Shown piece by piece: positions 1-9,867 of a stretch of 64,000 bases of DNA (its first letter is position 1; every line of letters begins with the position of its first letter). A model generated the notes under the pieces. The model was not told where the DNA came from. It worked only from the letters and a program-made list of their open reading frames with translations, and ran no database searches. A program made the position numbers and the translations under genes. The stretch is from Sellimonas caecigallum (GTDB taxonomy: Bacteria > Bacillota > Clostridia > Lachnospirales > Lachnospiraceae): the NCBI RefSeq assembly GCF_045038405.1, contig NZ_CP173660.1, positions 2,356,001-2,420,000 on the forward strand, in the 5' to 3' direction.

Positions 1-621
1 TATCTTGAAATGCTGCAGGCTGAAGGACGAGTGCCGTCACTTTTGCTGCACAGTTGCTGCGGACCGTGCAGCAGTTATGTCATGGAATACCTGTCACAGT
101 ATTTTCATATTACGGTATTTTATTATAACCCAAATATTACTGAGAGAGAGGAATACGATAAGCGTGCCGCTGAACAGAGACGTTTGATCACACAAATGAA
201 CGAAAGCTTTCTCCATCCAGTAGAGTTTCTGGAAGGAGAATACGATGCGTCCTCCTTTTTTGAGATGGCAAAAGGGATGGAACAGATTCCGGAAGGAGGA
301 GAACGTTGTTTTCGGTGTTACGAAATGCGGCTTAGAAAGACGGCCCAGGAGGCAAGAAAGAGAGGGTTTGACCTTTTTACGACTACTCTCAGTATCAGTC
401 CGATGAAAAATGCAGCGAAACTAAATGAAATCGGAGAAAAGATCCAGGAAGAAGAAGGGGTCTCTTATCTTTTTTCCGATTTTAAAAAGAAAAACGGGTA
501 TAAGCGCTCAGTAGAACTTTCCGGGGAATATGGGATGTACAGACAGGACTACTGCGGATGTGTGTTTTCCAAAAGAGACCGAAGAAAAGCTTTACAAACA
601 GAAAAAAATTTGGTAAATTAA
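1..621 (+). CDS. queH: Epoxyqueuosine reductase QueH, 5' end outside window
   Basis: QueH reduces epoxyqueuosine to queuosine in tRNA, the last step of queuosine synthesis; it is the non-cobalamin alternative to QueG. The visible protein starts with a CCGPC motif in HSCCGPCSSY. It has two further cysteine pairs, one in GERCFRCYEMRL and one in YCGCVFSKRD, matching the Fe-S and metal ligands of the family. The frame is open from the first base (Tyr-Leu-Glu before the first Met at 10), and family members usually have some 10-20 residues before the first cysteine motif, so the true start is probably upstream of the window. The C-terminus is complete. argH follows 47 bases later. Confidence 0.88.
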   Translation, partial: YLEMLQAEGRVPSLLLHSCCGPCSSYVMEYLSQYFHITVFYYNPNITEREEYDKRAAEQRRLITQMNESFLHPVEFLEGEYDASSFFEMAKGMEQIPEGGERCFRCYEMRLRKTAQEARKRGFDLFTTTLSISPMKNAAKLNEIGEKIQEEEGVSYLFSDFKKKNGYKRSVELSGEYGMYRQDYCGCVFSKRDRRKALQTEKNLVN

Positions 622-668
622 ATTTTAATAGTTTACTGCATTAAATTACAAAGGAACGGAGAAATGAT

Positions 669-2048
669 ATGGCACAGTTATGGGGCGGGCGCTTTACGAA
701 AGAGACCGACCAGATGGTGTACGATTTTAATGCATCGATCGGGTTTGATAAGCGCCTTTACAGACAAGATATAGAAGGCAGCCGGGCACATGTAAAAATG
801 CTCGGAAAGCAGGGGATTTTGACTCAGGAGGAAGTGGAAGCGATCCTTTCCGGTCTCGACAGTATTTTAGAAGATGTGGAGGGCGGCAGGCTTCCGATCA
901 CAAACCAGTACGAGGACATTCACAGTTTTGTGGAGGCAAATCTCATTGAAAGGATAGGAGATGCCGGGAAGAAGCTGCATACCGGAAGAAGCCGAAACGA
1001 TCAGGTGGCTTTGGATATGAAGCTGTATGTAAGAGAAGAAGTAAAAAGGACGGACGGACTTTTGAAAGATCTTCTTCAGGAGCTGCTTGCGATCATGGAG
1101 GGAAATCTGAGTACATATATGCCTGGATTTACCCATCTGCAGAAAGCGCAGCCGATCACACTTGCCCACCATATGGGGGCGTATTATGAGATGTTCAGGC
1201 GAGACCGTACGAGACTTTCAGACATTTACAGACGTATGAATGTCTGTCCTCTTGGAAGCGGAGCGCTTGCCGGGACAACGTATCCGCTGGACAGGGAGTA
1301 CACAGCAGAACTTCTCGGGTTTGCCGGGGCCACGCTCAACAGCATGGATTCTGTGTCTGACAGGGACTATCTGATTGAATATCTGGCGGCACTTTCCACA
1401 ATTATGATGCATCTGAGCCGATTTTCTGAGGAGATCATCCTTTGGAATTCCAATGAATACCGTTTTGTAGAGATTGATGATGCCTACAGTACCGGAAGCA
1501 GTATCATGCCGCAGAAGAAGAACCCGGATATTGCGGAACTTGTCAGAGGAAAGACTGGACGTGTATACGGAGCGCTGATGTCGCTTCTTACGACGATGAA
1601 GGGGATACCGCTTGCGTATAATAAGGATATGCAGGAAGATAAGGAAATGGCATTCGACGCCATCGATACAGTGCAGACGTGTCTTCCGCTTTTCACCGGT
1701 ATGATCGCTACGATGAAATTTCAGAATAGTGTAATGGAAGAAAGTGCGAAAAAAGGTTTTACCAATGCCACAGATGCGGCAGACTATCTCGTTAACCGCG
1801 GCGTACCGTTTCGGGATGCCCATGGCATTATCGGAAGACTTGTCCTTCTTTGTATAGAGAAAGGATGTGCGCTGGATGATCTGAGTATGGAAGAATACAA
1901 AGAGGCAAGTCAGGTGTTTGAGAAGGATATCTACGAGGCAATCAGCATGGAGACATGTGTGGGCAAGCGCCTGACAAAAGGGGCTCCGGGCATGGAAGCT
2001 ATGCAGGAGGCAATCCGTATATATAGAGAAGAATTGGAAAGAGACTAG
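669..2048 (+). CDS. argH: Argininosuccinate lyase
   Basis: ArgH cleaves argininosuccinate to arginine and fumarate, the last step of arginine synthesis, in the cytosol. The 459-residue length is normal for the family. The fumarase/aspartase superfamily signature GSSIMPQKKNP lies at residues 276-286 and carries the catalytic serine loop. HTGRSRNDQ near residue 108 is the typical substrate-binding segment. The start ATG follows an AAAGGAACGGAG ribosome site. asd begins 13 bases after the stop, so the two amino-acid genes are probably cotranscribed. argG is not in the window. Confidence 0.97.
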   Translation: MAQLWGGRFTKETDQMVYDFNASIGFDKRLYRQDIEGSRAHVKMLGKQGILTQEEVEAILSGLDSILEDVEGGRLPITNQYEDIHSFVEANLIERIGDAGKKLHTGRSRNDQVALDMKLYVREEVKRTDGLLKDLLQELLAIMEGNLSTYMPGFTHLQKAQPITLAHHMGAYYEMFRRDRTRLSDIYRRMNVCPLGSGALAGTTYPLDREYTAELLGFAGATLNSMDSVSDRDYLIEYLAALSTIMMHLSRFSEEIILWNSNEYRFVEIDDAYSTGSSIMPQKKNPDIAELVRGKTGRVYGALMSLLTTMKGIPLAYNKDMQEDKEMAFDAIDTVQTCLPLFTGMIATMKFQNSVMEESAKKGFTNATDAADYLVNRGVPFRDAHGIIGRLVLLCIEKGCALDDLSMEEYKEASQVFEKDIYEAISMETCVGKRLTKGAPGMEAMQEAIRIYREELERD

Positions 2049-2061
2049 GAGGACAGACAAC

Positions 2062-3147
2062 ATGGAAAAGAAATTGAGAGTTGGAATTTTAGGGGCAACT
2101 GGGATGGTAGGACAGAGGTTTATCTCTCTTCTGGAAGATCATCCGTGGTATGAAGTGGTAACTGTGGCAGCAAGCCCGCGATCCGCAGGAAAGACATACG
2201 AGGAGGCTGTTGGAGACCGCTGGAAAATGGCAAAACCGATGCCGGAAGGGGTTAAAAAACTCATCGTACATAATGTCAACGAAGTGGAAGAAGTAGCATC
2301 CACTGTGGACTTTGTTTTCAGCGCTGTCGATATGACAAAAGAAGAAATCCGTGCGATAGAGGATGCCTATGCAAAGACAGAGACTCCGGTCGTATCAAAT
2401 AACAGTGCACATCGCTGGACGCCGGATGTACCGATGGTCATCCCGGAAGTAAACCCGGAACATTTTGATGTGATCGAAGCACAGAAAAAGCGTCTCGGTA
2501 CGACAAGAGGTTTTGTAGCAGTAAAACCAAACTGTTCCATCCAAAGCTACGCTCCGGTACTCACAGCGTGGAAAGAATTTGAACCGACACAGGTTGTTGC
2601 GACGACGTATCAGGCAATTTCGGGCGCAGGAAAGACATTTCACGATTGGCCGGAAATGGTAGAAAACATTATTCCGTATATCGGCGGAGAGGAAGAAAAA
2701 AGTGAGCAGGAACCTCTTAGAATCTGGGGGAAAGTAGTGGACGGAAAAATTGAAAAGGCCACGAGTCCTCTCATCACAACACAGTGTATTCGAGTGCCTG
2801 TATTGGACGGACATACGGCAGCAGTCTTTGTTAATTTTAGGAAGAAACCAACGAAAGAAGAGCTCATCGAAAAGCTTGTGACATTCAAAGGGCTTCCACA
2901 GGAACTTTCACTTCCGAGTGCACCGAAACAGTTCATCCAGTATCTGGAAGAAGACAATCGCCCGCAGGTAAAACTGGATGTAGATTTTGAAAATGGAATG
3001 GGAATTTCAGTGGGACGTCTGAGAGAAGATACGCTTTTTGATTACAAGTTTGTAGGCTTGTCACACAATACAGTAAGAGGTGCGGCGGGAGGAGCTATCC
3101 TCTGCGCAGAGACATTGACAGCAAAAGGATTTATTCAGGCGAAATAA
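2062..3147 (+). CDS. asd: Aspartate-semialdehyde dehydrogenase
   Basis: Asd reduces aspartyl phosphate to aspartate semialdehyde with NADPH, at the branch point to lysine/diaminopimelate, threonine and methionine. The N-terminal GATGMVGQRF (residues 10-19) is the NADP-binding loop. The catalytic cysteine is Cys158 in KPNCSIQS. DGHTAAVF holds the conserved histidine region. At 361 residues this is the longer form seen in archaea, fungi and many clostridia rather than the E. coli form. GGAGG lies 8 bases before the ATG. The gene is close behind argH and is followed by a terminator-like hairpin. lysA, which uses the same pathway, is at 42.4 kb. Confidence 0.96.
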   Translation: MEKKLRVGILGATGMVGQRFISLLEDHPWYEVVTVAASPRSAGKTYEEAVGDRWKMAKPMPEGVKKLIVHNVNEVEEVASTVDFVFSAVDMTKEEIRAIEDAYAKTETPVVSNNSAHRWTPDVPMVIPEVNPEHFDVIEAQKKRLGTTRGFVAVKPNCSIQSYAPVLTAWKEFEPTQVVATTYQAISGAGKTFHDWPEMVENIIPYIGGEEEKSEQEPLRIWGKVVDGKIEKATSPLITTQCIRVPVLDGHTAAVFVNFRKKPTKEELIEKLVTFKGLPQELSLPSAPKQFIQYLEEDNRPQVKLDVDFENGMGISVGRLREDTLFDYKFVGLSHNTVRGAAGGAILCAETLTAKGFIQAK

Positions 3148-3158
3148 GATATGGAAAA

Positions 3159-3187
3159 GGGACGGGTATGTACAAATACGCCGTCCC
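3159..3187 (+). terminator. Terminator-like hairpin after asd
   Basis: GGGACGG (3159-3165) pairs with CCGTCCC (3181-3187), and GTAT/ATAC extends the stem inward with one bulged G. There is no clear T-run afterwards, so this may be a weak terminator or an mRNA 3' stabiliser between asd and ppk1. Confidence 0.5.
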
Positions 3188-3265
3188 TCATTGCATCTCG
3201 GGGACAAAGCGTGTAAAATGGACGTAGAAAAAAGTTATTACCGATAGGAAAAGGAGCAAGGGGTT

Positions 3266-5374
3266 ATGGATAACGAAATGCTGAATTATACCCAAAACAG
3301 AGAACTGTCGTGGCTGAAATTCAACAAGAGAGTGCTTGAGGAGGCACAGGATACGGATGTCCCTCTGATGGAGCGACTGAAGTTTGTGGCGATCTTTACG
3401 AGTAATCTGGATGAATTTTTTATGATTCGTGTGGGAAGTCTCTACGACATGTCGTTCATGAAAGAACAGAACATCGACAAGCGTTCAGGACTTACGCCTC
3501 AGCAGCAGCTGGACAGGATTTACGAAGAGGTGGCGCCTCTTTACAAGGAACGAGATAAGACATATTCGGATATCAAAAAGCAGCTCAGTCCGTACGGAAT
3601 ATGCGGTCTGTCTTTCAAAGAGCTGGAGGCGATGGAGAAGAAGTATGTAAAAAAATATTTCAAAGAGCAGATTTTGCCGGTACTTTCTCCGCAAATTGTG
3701 GATGCCAACCATCCATTCCCTCATCTTTTAAACAAAGAGATCTATGCGGTGGCGGACTTAAAGAGAGACGGACAGAAGATGCTTGGAATTGTTCCGGTGC
3801 CGCAGTATATTTCGGATATTCTGTACTTGCCGGGACATGATATCCGTTATATCCGAATGGAGAAGATCCTTGTGGAATATATGGAGCTGATCTTCCCGAA
3901 ATACGAAGTGTCCAATAAAAACTATATTTGTGTAACAAGAAATGCGGACATTTCCCCGGATGATGAATCTTTGGACATCAACGACGATTTCAGACTCCTG
4001 ATGAAAAAAACACTCAGCAAGCGCCGCAGAATGGCAGTTGTCAGGCTGGAGACAGCAGAGACACTGAATTCAGAGATGGAGAAGTATTTTTGTGAGAAAT
4101 TTAAGATCACACCGAAGCAGATTTTCCGGACAAAAATGCCGCTGAAACTGTCCTATATCTTTTCGGTAGCCGACAAAATACCGGAGAGCATGAAAAGAGC
4201 GCTTGTATATGAACCATTTTCTCCGCAGCCTGCAGCTATGGTGGACAGCAGCACAAGCATTATGAAACAGATCAAAAAGAAAGATATCATGCTTTCCTAT
4301 CCGTACGAATCTATGGAACCATTCCTGAAACTTATCAAAGAGGCAAGTACGGATCCATCAGTCGTCACGATCAAGATCACGATCTACAGACTGGCGAAAA
4401 AAGCCCGTCTTGTGGAGTACCTTTGTGCGGCAGCGGAAAACGGCAAAGAGGTAACAGTGCTTATCGAGCTTCGGGCTCGCTTTGACGAGCAGAACAACAT
4501 CGACTGGTCGGAACGGCTGGAAGATGCAGGATGCCGTGTAATCTATGGATTTGAAGGTTATAAAGTGCATTCCAAGATCTGTCTCATTACATATAAGGCA
4601 CGAAACGGATATCAGTATATTACCCAGGTAGGAACCGGAAACTACAATGAAAAGACGGCAGCTATGTATACAGACGTCTGTCTTATGACGGCAAACCAGG
4701 AGATTGGGCAGGACGCAGCAGTCTTTTTCCAGAATATGTCTATCGGAAATTTGAGCGGAAGCTACGAACGTCTGATCGTATCTCCGATCAGCCTGAAGAA
4801 AAAGGTGCTTGCTCTCATCGATGAGGAAACGAAAAAGGGCGAGAACGGAAGAATCATTATGAAGATGAATTCTGTCACGGACGTGGATTTCATCCAGAAG
4901 ATTTCCCAGGCAAGCCGCGCCGGGGTAAAGGTAGACTTGATTGTAAGAGGAATATGCTGTATACTTCCGGGAGTAAAAGGGTATACGGATAATGTGCATG
5001 TCACGAGCATCGTGGGAAGATTTCTTGAGCATCCACGCATTTTTGCTTTCGGAAAAGGAAGCGGGGAGAAAATTTATATCGGTTCTGCGGACATGATGAC
5101 GCGGAACACAGAAAAACGTGTGGAAGTGGCCTGTCCGGTTTATGATACGAACATTCGAAACCGGCTGAACCACATGCTGGATGTCATGCTGAAAGATAAT
5201 CTCAAAGCCCGGAGTCTCGGCTCAGACGGTATTTACCGGAAAAAGGAGCAGGGGGACAGAAGAATAGATTCCCAGGATGTGTTCATGCATGAGGCGCTTC
5301 GGGCCGTTACTCCGAAGCCTGCGGCTCAGAAACCGTCGCTTAAAGAGAAGATCCTCGGAATCCTGCATAGATAA
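3266..5374 (+). CDS. ppk1: Polyphosphate kinase 1
   Basis: PPK1 reversibly makes inorganic polyphosphate from ATP through a phospho-histidine intermediate. The 702 residues show the usual order: an N-terminal helical domain (SWLKFNKRVLEEA, SNLDEFFMIRVG), a head domain, and two phospholipase-D-like C-terminal domains. His435 in GYKVHSKICL is the expected phosphorylated residue, and His589 in LEHPRIF is the second catalytic histidine. Both are near the positions known in E. coli PPK. The start has AAGGAGCAAGG ahead of ATG. topB follows 17 bases after the stop. No exopolyphosphatase gene is adjacent. Confidence 0.97.
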   Translation: MDNEMLNYTQNRELSWLKFNKRVLEEAQDTDVPLMERLKFVAIFTSNLDEFFMIRVGSLYDMSFMKEQNIDKRSGLTPQQQLDRIYEEVAPLYKERDKTYSDIKKQLSPYGICGLSFKELEAMEKKYVKKYFKEQILPVLSPQIVDANHPFPHLLNKEIYAVADLKRDGQKMLGIVPVPQYISDILYLPGHDIRYIRMEKILVEYMELIFPKYEVSNKNYICVTRNADISPDDESLDINDDFRLLMKKTLSKRRRMAVVRLETAETLNSEMEKYFCEKFKITPKQIFRTKMPLKLSYIFSVADKIPESMKRALVYEPFSPQPAAMVDSSTSIMKQIKKKDIMLSYPYESMEPFLKLIKEASTDPSVVTIKITIYRLAKKARLVEYLCAAAENGKEVTVLIELRARFDEQNNIDWSERLEDAGCRVIYGFEGYKVHSKICLITYKARNGYQYITQVGTGNYNEKTAAMYTDVCLMTANQEIGQDAAVFFQNMSIGNLSGSYERLIVSPISLKKKVLALIDEETKKGENGRIIMKMNSVTDVDFIQKISQASRAGVKVDLIVRGICCILPGVKGYTDNVHVTSIVGRFLEHPRIFAFGKGSGEKIYIGSADMMTRNTEKRVEVACPVYDTNIRNRLNHMLDVMLKDNLKARSLGSDGIYRKKEQGDRRIDSQDVFMHEALRAVTPKPAAQKPSLKEKILGILHR

Positions 5375-5391
5375 GGAGAGAACTGGCGGAT

Positions 5392-7413
5392 ATGGGGAAA
5401 TCGCTGTACATTGCGGAAAAGCCGAGTGTTGCACAGGAGTTTGCAAAGGCGTTGAAACAGAATATGAAACGGAAGGATGGCTGGCTGGAATCTGATGAAA
5501 GTGTTGTGACGTGGTGTGTGGGGCATCTTGTGACGATGAGTTATCCGGAGGCGTATGATGAGAAATATAAGCGCTGGAGCCTGAACACACTTCCGTTCAT
5601 CCCAGAAGAATACAAGTACGAAGTCATACCGAATGTGAAGAAACAGTTTCAAACGGTAAAAACCCTTCTGAACCGGGAAGATGTGGAGACAATCTACGTC
5701 TGTACCGACTCCGGAAGGGAAGGGGAATATATCTACCGGCTTGTGGAACAGATGGCAGGTGTCAAAGGGAAGAAAAGAAAGAGGGTCTGGATCGATTCTC
5801 AGACGGAAGAGGAGATTTTAAGAGGGATCCGGGAGGCAAAAGATCTGTCAGCCTACGACAATCTTTCTGCTTCCGCCTATCTGCGGGCTAAAGAGGACTA
5901 TCTGATGGGAATCAATTTCTCCAGACTTCTGACATTGAAATACGGAAATAGTATTGCGGGATTCCTGAATAAAAAGTACGCTGTACTGTCTGTAGGGCGT
6001 GTCATGACCTGTGTGCTTGGAATGGTCGTGAGAAGAGAGAGAGAAATCAGAGAGTTTGTGAAAACCCCATTCTATCGTGTCCTTGCAAAGATCCAGGCAG
6101 AAGAGGAGCAGTTTGACGCGGAATGGAAGGCGGTGCCGCAGTCACGATATTACATGTCCCCGAAGCTTTACAAAGAAAACGGCTTCAAAGACCAAAAGAC
6201 GGCCCAGGAATTGATTGATTTTCTGAAAGATGAAACGGTATGCGAGGTGCTTTCGGCTGAAAAGAAAAAAGAAAAGAAAAATCCACCGCTTTTGTTTAAC
6301 CTTGCGGAGCTTCAAAATGAGTGTTCCAAAAGATTTAAGATCAGTCCGGATGAGACGCTTCGCATCGTACAGGAACTGTATGAAAAAAAACTCGTCACAT
6401 ATCCCAGGACAGATGCCAGAGTACTGTCGACAGCTGTTGCAAAAGAGATACATAAAAACCTGAACGGTCTGTCTAAATACGAACCGACAGCCCATCTGCT
6501 CTCCTACATTGCAAAGGAAAAGACGCACAAAGGTTTGGAAAAGACGAGATACGTAAACGACAAACAGATCACGGATCACTATGCCATCATCCCTACCGGA
6601 CAGGGGCTTGCGGCATTGAACTCGGTATCAAGTGTGGCAAAAAGTGTCTACGATGTCATCGTGAGGAGATTTATCAGCATCTTTTACCCGCCTGCTGTCT
6701 ACCAGAAAGTCAGCCTGGTTGTTAGGATCAAAGAAGAACAGTTTTTTGCAAATTTCAAAGTTCTTATAGAGGAAGGTTATTTTCAGGTAACTGGAGTGCC
6801 GGGCAGCCGGAAAGAAGAAAAAGAGGAAAAAATCCAGGACGAAGAGACTTCTCCGGATCAGAAGCTTTTCGAATTTCTGAAAAAAGTAAGGAAAGGGACG
6901 AAGCTTCCGGTTCGCGGATTTGAGATCAAGGAAGGGGAGACATCCCCACCTAAGAGGTATAATTCCGGTTCTATGATCCTTGCCATGGAAAATGCCGGAC
7001 AACTTATCGAAGACGAGGAACTTCGGGCCCAGATCAAAGGAAGTGGGATCGGGACAAGCGCCACAAGGGCAGAGATTCTGAAAAAACTGATCCATATCAA
7101 GTACCTTGCCTTAAATAAAAAGACGCAGGTAATTACCCCCACTTTGTTCGGGGAGATGATATATGAAGCGGTGGATCACTCGATCCGTTCTCTCTTAAAC
7201 CCGGAACTTACGGCAAGCTGGGAAAAGGGACTTACTTATGTGGCGGATGGAGAGATTACTTCAGAGGAATATATGCAGAAGCTGACGCATTTTATTATAT
7301 CAAGGACAAATGGTGTTCTTGGTTTAAACAACCAGTACCAGCTCAGAAGCTGCTATGAGAAAGCGGCTATTTATTACCGAAATAAAGGAAAACAGCAGAA
7401 ACAGGAGGAATAA
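5392..7413 (+). CDS. topB: DNA topoisomerase III
   Basis: This is a type IA topoisomerase that passes single strands and unlinks recombination or replication intermediates. The TOPRIM domain starts at SLYIAEKPSVAQEF, with the acidic motif TDSGREGEYIYRL. The active-site tyrosine is Tyr337 in LVTYPRTDARV. GSGIGTSATRAEIL is the conserved C-terminal part of the core. At 673 residues it lacks the multiple C-terminal zinc fingers of TopA, as expected for TopB. A chromosomal setting among housekeeping genes argues against a plasmid or ICE copy. The stop and the next start are 4 bases apart. Confidence 0.94.
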   Translation: MGKSLYIAEKPSVAQEFAKALKQNMKRKDGWLESDESVVTWCVGHLVTMSYPEAYDEKYKRWSLNTLPFIPEEYKYEVIPNVKKQFQTVKTLLNREDVETIYVCTDSGREGEYIYRLVEQMAGVKGKKRKRVWIDSQTEEEILRGIREAKDLSAYDNLSASAYLRAKEDYLMGINFSRLLTLKYGNSIAGFLNKKYAVLSVGRVMTCVLGMVVRREREIREFVKTPFYRVLAKIQAEEEQFDAEWKAVPQSRYYMSPKLYKENGFKDQKTAQELIDFLKDETVCEVLSAEKKKEKKNPPLLFNLAELQNECSKRFKISPDETLRIVQELYEKKLVTYPRTDARVLSTAVAKEIHKNLNGLSKYEPTAHLLSYIAKEKTHKGLEKTRYVNDKQITDHYAIIPTGQGLAALNSVSSVAKSVYDVIVRRFISIFYPPAVYQKVSLVVRIKEEQFFANFKVLIEEGYFQVTGVPGSRKEEKEEKIQDEETSPDQKLFEFLKKVRKGTKLPVRGFEIKEGETSPPKRYNSGSMILAMENAGQLIEDEELRAQIKGSGIGTSATRAEILKKLIHIKYLALNKKTQVITPTLFGEMIYEAVDHSIRSLLNPELTASWEKGLTYVADGEITSEEYMQKLTHFIISRTNGVLGLNNQYQLRSCYEKAAIYYRNKGKQQKQEE

Positions 7414-7417
7414 CAGG

Positions 7418-8083
7418 ATGAAAGAACTGACAGTAAAAGAACTCTACAATCTGGATGAGACAATCGCCAGGGAACTTCTGGAAGGAGCGGAATATCCATG
7501 GGAAGTCCTGCCAAAGATCAGTGAGTTTATTGTAAAACTTGGCAGTACACTTCCGGAGGAAGAGTATGAAAAACGAGGAGAAAACGTGTGGATCGCAAAA
7601 TCAGCAAAAGTTGCGCCTTCCGCATACATAAACGGGCCTGCCATCATCGGAAAAGATGCAGAAATCCGGCACTGTGCTTTTATCCGCGGCAACGCCATTG
7701 TGGGAGAAGGAGCAGTTGTCGGAAATTCCACGGAGCTTAAAAATGTCATCCTTTTCAATAAAGTGCAGGTACCGCATTACAACTATGTCGGAGATTCCAT
7801 CCTGGGATATAAGGCGCATATGGGAGCAGGATCCATCACATCCAATGTAAAATCTGATAAGACGCTGGCCACCATATCCACGCCGGAAGGAAAGATAGAG
7901 ACAGGACTTAAGAAATTTGGCGCCATGATCGGAGACAATGTGGAGGTGGGATGCGGAAGTGTCCTCAACCCGGGCTGCGTGATCGGGAAGGAGACAAATA
8001 TCTATCCTCTGTCTATGGTACGCGGCTATGTGGAGGCAGGAAGCATTTATAAAAAACAAGGGGAAGTGGTAAAGAAACACTAG
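7418..8083 (+). CDS. Left-handed beta-helix (hexapeptide repeat) protein, GlmU-like
   Basis: The 221-residue protein has a short helical N-terminus (KELTVKELYNLDETIARELL), then a run of hexapeptide repeats typical of left-handed beta-helix acyl- or nucleotidyl-transferases (VAPSAYINGPAIIGKDAEI, AIVGEGAVVGNSTELKN, GYKAHMGAGS). Similar proteins are often labelled UDP-N-acetylglucosamine pyrophosphorylase, but no N-terminal nucleotidyltransferase domain is present, so a GlmU-type uridylyltransferase activity is unlikely. An acyltransferase or a binding role is more plausible. The ATG at 7418 is chosen because CAGGAGGAA lies 8 bases upstream; an in-frame upstream start would overlap topB. Confidence 0.8.
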   Translation: MKELTVKELYNLDETIARELLEGAEYPWEVLPKISEFIVKLGSTLPEEEYEKRGENVWIAKSAKVAPSAYINGPAIIGKDAEIRHCAFIRGNAIVGEGAVVGNSTELKNVILFNKVQVPHYNYVGDSILGYKAHMGAGSITSNVKSDKTLATISTPEGKIETGLKKFGAMIGDNVEVGCGSVLNPGCVIGKETNIYPLSMVRGYVEAGSIYKKQGEVVKKH

Positions 8084-8149
8084 GCGTTTTTCCAGTAATA
8101 AGATATAATAAGGGTGGAAATTCATTAGCAAATTCGGAGAGGACGAAAC

Positions 8150-9280
8150 ATGAAGGTACTTGTCGCTATGGATTCCTTAAAAGGCAGTCTGTCATCCCGG
8201 AAAGCAGGGGAGGCTGTACGGGAAGGAATCCTGAGAGCCAGGCCGGATGCAAGGATTGACGTACGGCTTCTTGCAGACGGAGGAGAGGGGACAGCAGAAG
8301 TTCTGATCAAATCGCGGGATGGAAAACGGATTAACCGAAAGGTAACCGGCCCTTTTGGGACTTTGGTAAATGCCTCCTACGGATATGATCCGGATACACA
8401 TATGGTATTTATAGACATGGCTTCTGCTGTCGGATTCCATCTGATAAGGGAAGAGGAGAAAAATCCGATGACCGCAACGACTTACGGAGTTGGAGAAATG
8501 ATAAAAGATGCAGTAAATCGTGGAGGAAGAGATTTTATCATCGGGCTGGGAGGAAGCGTCACAAACGACGGCGGGCTTGGCATGCTGGAAGCTTTGGGGT
8601 ATCGTTTCACAGACGGTTCTGGCATTCCTGTAGGGAGAGGAGGACAAGCGCTCGGGAAAGTAGAGAGAATAGATGTAAGCCACGTTATACCGGAACTTGC
8701 GGAGTGTACTTTCCGGATTGCCTGCGATGTGGAAAATATTCTTTGCGGACCAAAAGGGGCTACCTACATCTATGGACCGCAAAAAGGAGCTGAAACAGAG
8801 CAGATAAAGCAGCAGTTGGATGCAGGGATGCGGCATTTCGCGGATGTTTCAAATGCATTTTTGGGTACTTGCTGTGACTGCGAGCCTGGTTCCGGGTGCG
8901 GAGGCGGTATCGGGTACGCTTTTTTCGGCTATCTGCATGCAAAAGGAGAGAGCGGGGCCGAACTGATCATGCGGGAGACGAAGATTGGAGAAGCGATGAA
9001 GGGTTGTGACTACGTCGTGACCGGCGAGGGATGCCTGGACGCTCAGTCTGTCATGGGGAAAGCTCCTGTGAGGATTGCCAGGCTTGCCAAGGAGGTCAAT
9101 GCGAAAGTCATCGCTTTTGCAGGCTCAGTCACAAAAGAAAGCAAAAAGTGTAATGCGTGCGGGATCGACGCATACTTTCCGATCGTGCGGGGGATCACGA
9201 CGAGGGAGGAAGCGATGAATCCCCAAAAAGCCTATGAAAACCTGGCAGACACGGCAGAACAGGTATTTAGGCTGCTTTGA
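8150..9280 (+). CDS. glxK: Glycerate kinase (GarK/GlxK family)
   Basis: The enzyme phosphorylates glycerate to 2- or 3-phosphoglycerate with ATP, feeding lower glycolysis. The N-terminus MKVLVAMDSLKGSLSS and the glycine-rich GLGGSVTNDGGLGMLEALG (from about residue 131) are hallmarks of the type II glycerate kinase fold. CEPGSGCGGGIGYAFFGYL and VTGEGCLDAQS are further conserved blocks. Its 376 residues are normal. GGAGAGGACG precedes the ATG. The methylglyoxal synthase gene starts 14 bases after the stop, forming a small triose/glycerate module. The exact product isomer cannot be read from the sequence. Confidence 0.93.
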   Translation: MKVLVAMDSLKGSLSSRKAGEAVREGILRARPDARIDVRLLADGGEGTAEVLIKSRDGKRINRKVTGPFGTLVNASYGYDPDTHMVFIDMASAVGFHLIREEEKNPMTATTYGVGEMIKDAVNRGGRDFIIGLGGSVTNDGGLGMLEALGYRFTDGSGIPVGRGGQALGKVERIDVSHVIPELAECTFRIACDVENILCGPKGATYIYGPQKGAETEQIKQQLDAGMRHFADVSNAFLGTCCDCEPGSGCGGGIGYAFFGYLHAKGESGAELIMRETKIGEAMKGCDYVVTGEGCLDAQSVMGKAPVRIARLAKEVNAKVIAFAGSVTKESKKCNACGIDAYFPIVRGITTREEAMNPQKAYENLADTAEQVFRLL

Positions 9281-9294
9281 TTGAGGAGGAAATT

Positions 9295-9768
9295 ATGGAA
9301 CAGAAATTTGTAGATTTTGAAATAGGAAAACAAAAACACATCGCGCTTGTTGCCCATGATGGAAAGAAAGCTGCCATGGTAGACTGGTGCGACAAGCATA
9401 AAGAAATTTTAAAAAATCATTTTCTCTGCGGTACAGGGACGACTGCCAGACTGATTGCCGAACGGACGGGTCTTCCGGTGCGCGCATACAACAGCGGGCC
9501 TCTCGGTGGAGACCAGCAGATCGGGGCGAAGATCGTGGAAGGCGGCATCGACTTTATGGTATTTTTGTGGGATCCGCTGGAAGCTCAGCCTCATGATCCG
9601 GATGTAAAAGCACTGCTTAGAATCGCGGTTGTATATGATATACCGGTTGCCAACAATCTGGCGACAGCAGATTTCATGCTTACATCCCGATATATGGAAG
9701 AAACCTACTCCAGAAAAGTGCTGAATTTCACAGCAGCAGTAGAAGAAAGAGTGGAAAAGATGAAATAG
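9295..9768 (+). CDS. mgsA: Methylglyoxal synthase
   Basis: MgsA converts dihydroxyacetone phosphate to methylglyoxal and phosphate, a bypass used when sugar phosphates build up. The sequence has the phosphate-binding LCGTGTTARLI, and GPLGGDQQIG, whose aspartate is the catalytic base. DFMVFLWDPLEAQPHDPDVK is also family-typical. The ATG at 9295 is preferred (157 residues) because TTGAGGAGGAAATT lies just ahead of it; a start 18 bases earlier would add a non-conserved extension. It is the last gene before a hairpin and the recA promoter. Confidence 0.96.
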   Translation: MEQKFVDFEIGKQKHIALVAHDGKKAAMVDWCDKHKEILKNHFLCGTGTTARLIAERTGLPVRAYNSGPLGGDQQIGAKIVEGGIDFMVFLWDPLEAQPHDPDVKALLRIAVVYDIPVANNLATADFMLTSRYMEETYSRKVLNFTAAVEERVEKMK

Positions 9769-9819
9769 CAGGAGTGTCCGCTCCTGCAGCTCCTCTGCCG
9801 CAGTATTTTTCTGCGGCAG
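9768..9819 (+). terminator. Two tandem hairpins after mgsA
   Basis: GCAGGAG (9768-9774) pairs with CTCCTGC (9781-9787). A second, stronger stem pairs CTGCCGCAG (9795-9803) with CTGCGGCAG (9811-9819) around a T-rich loop. There is no long T-run after the second stem, but the position between mgsA and the recA promoter fits a transcription stop. Confidence 0.6.
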
Positions 9820-9867
9820 TCTATATTATTCATTTCAGGGCATTTCTGCCGAATTTCAAAAATTATA

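Noticed and set aside
4358..5173. Minus-strand frame of 271 codons
   Set aside because: Complement of the ppk1 catalytic region.
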